This document shows positions 7,489 through 13,162 of a stretch of DNA of 19,886 bases, in pieces. Each line of letters starts with the position of its first letter. Within the stretch, counting starts at the first letter, position 1. Below the pieces are notes generated by a model that was given only the letters and a program-made list of their open reading frames with translations, was not told where the DNA came from and did not search any database. Origin of the DNA: CAZLFA01 sp964558665 (GTDB lineage: Bacteria; Desulfobacterota; Syntrophia; Syntrophales; PHBD01); the NCBI GenBank assembly GCA_964558665.1, contig CAZLFA010000071.1, positions 1 to 19,886 of the forward strand, given 5' to 3'. The translations under genes were made by a program, and so were the position numbers.

Positions 7489-8240
7489 TGATGATTCCTC
7501 GACATAAGTTTGATGAAGGCGTCGCTGAGGGTAGAATCCGGCTCGCCGGGACACGCCCCGTCGATTATTTCCCGCGGGCTTCCTATAGCCACGATGTTCC
7601 CTTCGTTGATCATGACCAGCCGCTCGCAGTTAAGCGCCTCATCCATGTAGTGGGTGGTAACGAACACCGTCATACCCTCGCCGGCCAGTCGCGATATGAA
7701 GCTCCAGAAATGTCTGCGCGTAATGGGGTCCACGCCGGAGGTCGGCTCATCAAGAAAAAGTATCTCCGGGCGGTGAAGCAGCGCACATCCCAACGCCAGG
7801 CGCTGACGCCATCCCGGAGGCAGCTCACGGGTAAGGCGCGTGCTCACATCCTGCAGGCGTGACATGTCCAGTGTCCAGGCGATGCGCTCCTCCCACTGGT
7901 CCTGAGGAACATTATAGACCCCCAGATAGAAGCGGATGTTTTCAAACGGAGTCATGTCCTCATACAGGGAGAACTTCTGCGACATGTAGCCGATTGACTG
8001 CTTGATATCCTCCGCCTGGCGCAGGATGTCGAATCCGGCGACGGTCCCCTCGCCTGATGTCGGCGTAATGATACCGCACAGCATGCGAATGGTGGTTGAT
8101 TTGCCCGACCCGTTCGGCCCGAGGAAACCGAATATCTCCCCCTTTTTGACGGAGAACGATATGCGGTTTACGGCAACGAACTCACCGAACCTTTTTTCCA
8201 GATTGCTGACCGCAACGGCCTCACTGTTTGAACTGGTCAT
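7485..8240 (-). CDS. ABC transporter ATPase with degenerate signature motif (YbhF C-half-like)
   Basis: This 251-aa cytoplasmic ATPase powers the exporter. Walker A is GPNGSGKST (residues 41-49), the Q-loop is at Gln88, Walker B ends LFLDEP with catalytic Glu165, and the H-loop is THYMDE with His197. The ABC signature is not LSGGQ but LPPGWRQRLAL (residues 140-150), a change also known in the second half of YbhF-type double ATPases. The ATG at 8240 has AAGGA upstream and lies 20 bases inside the end of the preceding ATPase gene, in another frame. The protein is a paralogue of that ATPase and probably dimerises with it. Both nucleotide-binding proteins being separate is unlike E. coli, where they are fused as YbhF. 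Confidence 0.9.
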   Translation of the reverse strand: MTSSNSEAVAVSNLEKRFGEFVAVNRISFSVKKGEIFGFLGPNGSGKSTTIRMLCGIITPTSGEGTVAGFDILRQAEDIKQSIGYMSQKFSLYEDMTPFENIRFYLGVYNVPQDQWEERIAWTLDMSRLQDVSTRLTRELPPGWRQRLALGCALLHRPEILFLDEPTSGVDPITRRHFWSFISRLAGEGMTVFVTTHYMDEALNCERLVMINEGNIVAIGSPREIIDGACPGEPDSTLSDAFIKLMSRNHQ

Positions 8241-8982
8241 GCATCAGTCCTTCGTCAACTTCCTGAATGCGGTGGATCACGGCCTCTTCCAGATTCTGGT
8301 GTGATGATTTGATTCCCTCCGGCGTGTCAACGGCGAGAATACGGGCACGGTGCATGAGGGCGAGATTGTCGCACAGTTCCCCTTCGTCAAGATACGCCGT
8401 GGAAACGACGATGGTCATGCCGCTGTTTCTCATTTCCGTCAGGATATCCCAGAATTCGCGGCGGGAGACAGGATCAACACCGTTGGTCGGCTCATCCAGT
8501 ATCAGCAGCATGGGCTCATGAACAAGCACGCAGGCGAGCCCCAGTTTCTGCTTCATGCCTCCCGAGAGGTTGCCCGCCTGACGATCCAGGAAGGGCAGAA
8601 GATTGGAGAAACCGAGATAACGTTCCCTGCGCCGTGTCCTTTCCTCGCCGATTACACCGAAGATGTCCATGAAGAAGGTCATGTTCTCATCGACCGTCAG
8701 ATCCTGGTAGAGGCCGAAACGCTGAGGCATGTAGCCGATCAGGCGCTTCACCTTCCTTTTGTCCTTCACGACATCCAGTCCGTTTATCGCTATGCCGCCC
8801 GACAGAGGCCTGATCATCGTGGCCATCATCCTCAACAGCGTTGACTTTCCGGCTCCGTCCGAACCGACAAGCCCGAAAATCGTCCCCTTTCCGACGGCAA
8901 AGGATACGTCACGAACGGCCTCCGTGGCGCCGAAGTTCACCGAAACATTATTGACATGGATAAACCGATCGTTATCAGGCAT
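8221..8982 (-). CDS. ABC transporter ATPase lacking the switch histidine (YbhF N-half-like)
   Basis: This 253-aa ATPase has Walker A GSDGAGKST (residues 40-48), a Q-loop at Gln87, the canonical signature LSGGMKQ (139-145) and Walker B LLILDEP with Glu164. At the H-loop the usual histidine is replaced: the segment reads VVSTAYLDE, with Ala196 where its partner has His197. It should therefore be weak at hydrolysis in its own Walker site but able to complete the site of its partner. The ATG at 8982 has only a poor ribosome site. It is separated from the upstream adaptor gene by 265 bases holding palindromic sequence, the largest gap in the operon. Its last 20 bases overlap the next ATPase gene. 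Confidence 0.9.
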   Translation of the reverse strand: MPDNDRFIHVNNVSVNFGATEAVRDVSFAVGKGTIFGLVGSDGAGKSTLLRMMATMIRPLSGGIAINGLDVVKDKRKVKRLIGYMPQRFGLYQDLTVDENMTFFMDIFGVIGEERTRRRERYLGFSNLLPFLDRQAGNLSGGMKQKLGLACVLVHEPMLLILDEPTNGVDPVSRREFWDILTEMRNSGMTIVVSTAYLDEGELCDNLALMHRARILAVDTPEGIKSSHQNLEEAVIHRIQEVDEGLMHDQFKQ

Positions 8983-9029
8983 GGCAGAATCTTATGATTG
9001 AATCCCGTGCAGTTTGCGCAAAAATGCAA

Positions 9030-9049
9030 GGAACAGGCATGCCTGTTCC
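9030..9049. repeat. perfect 20-bp palindrome inside the exporter operon
   Basis: GGAACAGGCATGCCTGTTCC is a perfect palindrome, located 48 bases upstream of the ATPase gene start at 8982. It could be a protein-binding site, a cruciform or a transcribed hairpin with a 10-bp stem. No promoter motif is evident next to it. Confidence 0.6.
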
Positions 9050-9084
9050 CTATAGATAATTTCATCATGAAGCCAACAAAACCA

Positions 9085-9196
9085 GCGCAAGGGGTTTGCA
9101 GGCGGCGAATCAAATATTTTTTCATCGGGCAAGGCCTGCGGAATGATCACGGCTTCCGTCGAAAAAATATTCTGAGCCGCGGGAAACCCTTTGCGC
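9085..9196. repeat. 112-bp long imperfect inverted repeat (MITE-like or RNA hairpin)
   Basis: The left arm (9085-9123) begins GCGCAAGGGGTTT and ends AATATTTTTTC. The right arm (9161-9196) is its imperfect reverse complement: GAAAAAATATT, then GCCGCGGG, then AAACCCTTTGCGC. The innermost 11 bp pair perfectly, and the outermost 13 bp pair with one mismatch. The arms enclose a 37-base loop. The element sits between the adaptor and ATPase genes in an operon that is otherwise tightly packed, which suggests an inserted miniature element or a structured intercistronic RNA. No target duplication is obvious. Confidence 0.6.
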
Positions 9197-9247
9197 GCAT
9201 CCCAACGCAGCTAGCGCTCTGATTCAGAACCGGAAAAGAACTCTTTA

Positions 9248-10255
9248 CTATTTCAGCCATGCATCTGCCGGCATGCCCGACTTAAGTTCAAGACCTGCAT
9301 TGGGGATGGACACCTTGACGAGATAGACAAGCTTCACCCTTTCCTTGCGCGTCTGAATGACCTTGGGCGTAAATTCGCCTTCCGGCGAAATGAAGGATAC
9401 CTTTCCCTTGAAGATCCGCTTCGGGAAGGTGTCCACCTTTACTTCGACATCCTGTCCCGGCTTTACCTTGCCGATTGACGTCTCATCGACGAATATCTTG
9501 AGGTCCACCGTTGACAGGTCTGACAGTGTCATGACCTCTCTGCCTGAAGTGACGACCTCACCCGGCTCAACATTGCGGCTTGTGATAACGCCCGCAATGG
9601 GGGCGACAAGCTGCGTGTACTTGAGCTGAATTCCCGTTTGATCGAGGGCGGCCTTGGCTCCCTTGGCGGCGGCTTCACTAGCCGCTATCTCCTTTCTGGT
9701 CAGCTCGATCCTGGCGAGATTGCTCTTCGCCTGCTGGAGAATCGTCTCCGCTTCAAGCAGCCTGGCTCTTGCGGTATCATAGTTGAGCTTCACGGCATCA
9801 CGCTCCTTCGCCGAGACCACTCCCCGGGAAAAAAGCTGCTCATAACGGCCATTGTTCCGGCGCGCATCCTCCATCTGATCCTTGACGGCCGAGACATTGG
9901 CCTGTGCCCGGACAACGTCGTCAGGCAGGGTTTTCCGGTAGATGGAAAGCAGCGTTTCCTGCTGCTGACGCCCCGTGACCGCTTTTTCCAGATTTGCCTT
10001 TGCCTGCTCGTCACGGGCCTGAAATTCCGACATGTCAAGCTCCGCCAGTATCTGGCCTTTTTCTACCGCCTGGCCTTCCTTGACCAGAACGCCGGAAACC
10101 CGCCCGCCCACCTGAAATGACAGGTGCGCCTGCGTAGCCTCGATTGTGCCGGAGTAGTACATCTCGCCGCGCTGAGACTGCCACTGGCCGAAATAAACAA
10201 GCAGGGCGACGCCGACAAAAAGGACAGCAACGATGATTATGATGCGTTTCTTCAA
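9248..10255 (-). CDS. HlyD-family membrane fusion protein (YbhG-like)
   Basis: This 335-aa periplasmic adaptor links the ABC permeases to the outer membrane channel. A single N-terminal membrane anchor (about residues 4-22) is followed by a biotinyl-lipoyl half motif (HLSFQVGGRVSGVLVKEGQAVEKGQ), a long coiled-coil hairpin (about 75-205, rich in A, E, K, Q, R), the second lipoyl half (YTQLVAPIAGVITSRNVEPGEVV) and a beta-barrel domain (DLKIFVDETSIGKVKPGQ). The start is a TTG at 10255 with GGGAGA seven bases upstream. The length matches YbhG/YhiI proteins. It lies 28 bases after the TolC-like gene, in the same operon. Confidence 0.92.
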   Translation of the reverse strand: MKKRIIIIVAVLFVGVALLVYFGQWQSQRGEMYYSGTIEATQAHLSFQVGGRVSGVLVKEGQAVEKGQILAELDMSEFQARDEQAKANLEKAVTGRQQQETLLSIYRKTLPDDVVRAQANVSAVKDQMEDARRNNGRYEQLFSRGVVSAKERDAVKLNYDTARARLLEAETILQQAKSNLARIELTRKEIAASEAAAKGAKAALDQTGIQLKYTQLVAPIAGVITSRNVEPGEVVTSGREVMTLSDLSTVDLKIFVDETSIGKVKPGQDVEVKVDTFPKRIFKGKVSFISPEGEFTPKVIQTRKERVKLVYLVKVSIPNAGLELKSGMPADAWLK

Positions 10256-10283
10256 TTTCTATCTCCCATAATACCTGCGCGCT

Positions 10284-11630
10284 TCACTTCTCAGTTTTAC
10301 CGATAGCCCGCTCCAGTTGCGCCAGGCTTATATTGTAGTCGCCGAGCGAATTGAAATAGTTGGCCTTTTCCCTGGTCAGCAGGGTTTCGGCATCGAGGAC
10401 ATCCGTAGCCGTTCCCACCTGCTCGCGGTAACGCTCCCGGCTGATGCGGAAATTTTCCTCCGCCTGGTCAATGGCCTTCTGCGCCACACGAATCTGTTTT
10501 TCGGTTTCATGAAGGATAAGCCACGCATTCTTCAGGTCGAGGGCTATCTGGTCCTTTATATTCTGGAGGGCGTCCGCCATCTGATTTTCGCGGGAACGGG
10601 TATAATCGACCTTGTATTTTGTCTTTCCCCACTCCCAGAAATACCATGTCGCCGTGGCTCCCACATACCAGCTTTCCTGATCCTTGTATGCGCTTCCGGA
10701 TACGCCGGGCGTATCTCCGTATTTTTCATAATGCCCGATGAGGTTCACGCTGGGGAAAAACTCGCTTCTGGCGACCTTGACAAGGTTTTTCGCCTGCTCC
10801 ACCTTTTTTTCGTACGACTTGATCTCCGATCTGTTTTCATAGGCAATCCTGAGGCAGTCATCAAGCGACATATTGAAGGGCTTATAGGCCATTATGTCCT
10901 GAACCTTTGCAGGTGTGTTGACGTTGCGGCGCAGGAGTGTGTTGAATTTCGCCCTGGCCAGTTCAAGGCCGTTTTCGGCACGAATCTGGTTCTGCTGGCC
11001 GTTTGCCAATTCCACTTCAGCGCGCAGCAGGTCGTTGCGGGGAATCAGGCCGACATCGAAAAATGCCTGCGACATGTCGCGATGCGCCTTGAGCTGCTCC
11101 ACCGACTGCCTGGCCACTTCCAGCAGGCGTTCCGCTTTGAGGATATTGAAGTAGGCGACCTTCACATCTCTGATCACATCCAGTGTCGTGGAGGTCTCGT
11201 CGAATCGTGCGCTCTCGGCTCCTGCAGCCCCCGCCTGGTAGTTTGCCAGAATGCCGCCGCCGGCAAACACAGGCTGCTTTACCTCCATTGCCCAGGTGTA
11301 ATTGTCTTTTGTTCCCGTCGGCATCGTTGCCGCCGGAACCAGCGGCGGAACACCGGGAAAGACAAACACCGGTGCAGTATTGAGTCTTGTATAGGTATAT
11401 GACGTGCTCAGTTTCGGGAGAAAACCGGTAAAGGCCTCCTTCCTCTGCGCATCCGCTCCTGCAACGCCTTCTTTTGCCGAATGCACGATAACGCTCTGCT
11501 TCAGAGCGATGTCAATGCTTTCCTGAAGCGTCAGCGGGGTGGTCCGCTCTTCGGCCGTCGCACTCCCCATAAAAGCAATACCCAGTATCAGGGAGGCGAT
11601 CAAAATGAATCTGTGCTTTCTTCTCATCAT
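10284..11630 (-). CDS. TolC-family outer membrane efflux channel
   Basis: This 448-aa protein forms the outer membrane and periplasmic tunnel of the exporter. It has a Sec signal peptide (cleavage likely after ATA near residue 26), then two repeats of the OEP fold: LTLQESIDIALKQS starts the first and MSLDDCLRIAYENRSEIKSYEKKVEQ the second. Both show long alpha-helical hairpins and an aromatic beta-strand segment (ESWYVGATATWYFWEWGK). The ATG at 11630 lies 10 bases after the DUF3334 stop with an AGG-type ribosome site between. E. coli ybhGFSR has no channel gene of its own, so this operon is more complete. A paralogue of TolC rather than TolC itself; no symbol is given. Confidence 0.92.
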   Translation of the reverse strand: MMRRKHRFILIASLILGIAFMGSATAEERTTPLTLQESIDIALKQSVIVHSAKEGVAGADAQRKEAFTGFLPKLSTSYTYTRLNTAPVFVFPGVPPLVPAATMPTGTKDNYTWAMEVKQPVFAGGGILANYQAGAAGAESARFDETSTTLDVIRDVKVAYFNILKAERLLEVARQSVEQLKAHRDMSQAFFDVGLIPRNDLLRAEVELANGQQNQIRAENGLELARAKFNTLLRRNVNTPAKVQDIMAYKPFNMSLDDCLRIAYENRSEIKSYEKKVEQAKNLVKVARSEFFPSVNLIGHYEKYGDTPGVSGSAYKDQESWYVGATATWYFWEWGKTKYKVDYTRSRENQMADALQNIKDQIALDLKNAWLILHETEKQIRVAQKAIDQAEENFRISRERYREQVGTATDVLDAETLLTREKANYFNSLGDYNISLAQLERAIGKTEK

Positions 11631-11640
11631 TCAACCTGCC

Positions 11641-12363
11641 TCAAACCTTCTTTTTCGTCTCTTTCTGGACCTGTTTCATCAGCGCTTCCAGGTCATCGTC
11701 AGATATCTGCTTTGTTTTTTTTTCGCTTCCCGATGCCGCTGATTTTTTTTCCTTGGCGTTTTCCACGATCTGATCGATCTCCAGCCCCTTGCTTTTAGTA
11801 AACGGGAATAGAGGATAAAAAGTGATCTCCCCTAGAGACACCTCCAGATGAAAGCGATTGGTATCGGCCGTTTTAAATGATATCCGCCGCAACTGCGGCC
11901 GGTCGATCCCGGCTTCGATGGCAATCTCCACCGCCTCGTTTACCACCATCATCTTCGGCTGATTCTGGTTCACAAAAATCGTGGTCTCCTTTTCCAGATC
12001 GACGCGGAACCTTCCTATGCACTGGTTCATCAGTTCGCCAAGGCTGTTTGCCACCTCTTCAGAGGTATGGCTTCTTGCCAGCTCATCCTCCGGCATGCCC
12101 ATTCCCATCATGTAACGCCTGTATATCTCCATGGCGGCTTCCTCGCTGAAATTCATGATAACCAGGCCGGAGAAATCACCGCCGAAAAGCACGAAGCATC
12201 CGATATTCGGTTTCAGGCAGGTCTTCTCGATTACCTGCACCATGGGAGAGAACGTGATTGCGGAACCGGTGGCGGCGGAAAGAGTAGATTGAACAGCGCC
12301 GCAGAGAATCTTGAATATATCCTCGGTCAGGATCAGATTTTTCTCATCATGTTTTTCAGTCAT
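11641..12363 (-). CDS. DUF3334 protein with CheC/CheX-type phosphatase motif
   Basis: This 240-aa cytoplasmic protein matches the DUF3334 family as I remember it (KTCLKPNIGCFVLF, SGLVIMNFSEEAA, ARSHTSEEVANSLGELMNQ). Residues 110-136 show Glu110-X2-Asn113-X22-Pro136, which is the active-site pattern of CheC, CheX and FliY aspartyl-phosphate phosphatases; the preceding D/S position is Asn106 here. A lysine-rich linker leads to a C-terminal ISDDDLEALM (220-229), closely resembling the LSQxEIDALL peptide with which FliM and FliY bind phosphorylated CheY. The start at 12363 is preferred over a GTG nine bases upstream because GGGAGG is then correctly spaced. It is the second gene of the exporter operon, between tetR and the channel. 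Dephosphorylation of a receiver domain is a reasonable but untested role. Confidence 0.82.
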   Translation of the reverse strand: MTEKHDEKNLILTEDIFKILCGAVQSTLSAATGSAITFSPMVQVIEKTCLKPNIGCFVLFGGDFSGLVIMNFSEEAAMEIYRRYMMGMGMPEDELARSHTSEEVANSLGELMNQCIGRFRVDLEKETTIFVNQNQPKMMVVNEAVEIAIEAGIDRPQLRRISFKTADTNRFHLEVSLGEITFYPLFPFTKSKGLEIDQIVENAKEKKSAASGSEKKTKQISDDDLEALMKQVQKETKKKV

Positions 12364-12446
12364 CCGGCACACCCTCCCTGTCTTATTGTAGTAGGTTTCG
12401 ATCAGGAAAGAACAGCATCTGAAATTATCCGTTTCCGGATCGCATT

Positions 12447-13079
12447 CTATATACTCAAAGCCTTGACAACCATCTCTGCAACCCTGGATGAAATCACTCC
12501 CGAAACTTCTCCCGCCTTTTCACGCGTTTCGAGCAAATCAGCCTCATATTTCGATCTGATATTGGTGCTTACCTTGAATAAGGCAAAAGTTCCTACAACC
12601 ATCAGATGAACCATCAAAGGATCGGTCTGCGAAAATCTGCCTTTTCCCACACCTTCATCGACTATACCCCCGACAATACCGATGATCCCGGCAAAATCCG
12701 CGACAACGGCATCCGGCAGAGTCACTCCTCCTGAAGCAACTTCCCTCAGCATAATGGACGGCATACGGGGATTTTTATCCATGGCTTCAGCCATTGTATT
12801 TATGTACGCCCTGATTTTTTCATCCGGGGAATCAATGTCTTTGGTGTTGCGTTTGATCTTATCGGCCGTGCTGCCGAGGACACGTCGTATCACCTCCGCG
12901 TAGAGGGACTTTTTATCACCGATGTGATAGTAGATAGTTGCCTTGTTGACGTCCGCACGCCGTGCTATCTGATCCATGCGGGCGCCCGCGAATCCCACCT
13001 CGGCGAAGACATCCGTAGCGGCTTCGAATATGCGGCTGAGGGTGTCGCCATGCCTATCTTTGTCATTAGATTCGTTCAT
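12447..13079 (-). CDS. TetR-family regulator of the exporter operon
   Basis: This 210-aa regulator has a TetR N-terminal DNA-binding domain: helix 1 around IFEAATDVFAEVGFAGARM and the recognition region DQIARRADVNKATIYYHIGDKKSLY (residues about 36-60). The C-terminal ligand-binding domain is variable and I cannot infer its ligand. It is the first gene of the operon that encodes the exporter, directly behind a promoter overlapped by a palindrome, so autorepression and control of the whole operon are likely. In E. coli the analogous YbhGFSR operon is controlled by the TetR protein CecR (YbiH), which supports the parallel. No convincing ribosome site is seen before the ATG at 13079. Confidence 0.9.
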   Translation of the reverse strand: MNESNDKDRHGDTLSRIFEAATDVFAEVGFAGARMDQIARRADVNKATIYYHIGDKKSLYAEVIRRVLGSTADKIKRNTKDIDSPDEKIRAYINTMAEAMDKNPRMPSIMLREVASGGVTLPDAVVADFAGIIGIVGGIVDEGVGKGRFSQTDPLMVHLMVVGTFALFKVSTNIRSKYEADLLETREKAGEVSGVISSRVAEMVVKALSI

Positions 13080-13102
13080 GCAAGCAGCTATTCGTTATTT
13101 CC

Positions 13103-13127
13103 AACCGTTTAGTTTAACTAGACGGTT
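13103..13127. promoter_or_regulatory. 25-bp TetR-type operator
   Basis: The outer arms AACCGT (13103-13108) and ACGGTT (13122-13127) pair perfectly, and the inside (TTAGTTTAACTAGA) continues the symmetry with a single mismatched pair around a central base. It begins at the last base of the -10 and spans the likely transcription start, ideal for repression by the TetR protein encoded 24 bases downstream. Confidence 0.75.
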
Positions 13128-13155
13128 AAATAATACAAATTCCAAAAACTGTCAA
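13127..13155 (-). promoter_or_regulatory. promoter of the tetR-exporter operon
   Basis: Read on the - strand, a consensus -35 TTGACA (13155-13150) is followed after 17 bases by TATTTA (13132-13127). TATTAT at 13135-13130 is an alternative -10 but leaves only 14 bases. The -35 lies just past the histidine kinase stop codon, so the operon has its own promoter rather than depending on read-through. Confidence 0.6.
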
Positions 13156-13162
13156 TATTTTT

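Noticed and set aside
8221..8240. The two ABC ATPases as one YbhF-like gene broken by a frameshift
   Set aside because: Each half is complete, the second has its own ATG with a spaced AAGGA site, and a 20-base overlap is normal for coupled genes in this operon.
10317..11402. A 361-codon open frame on the + strand opposite the TolC-like gene
   Set aside because: It is a shadow of a clear TolC-family coding sequence; its translation has no recognisable family and an odd Cys/His/Arg-rich composition.
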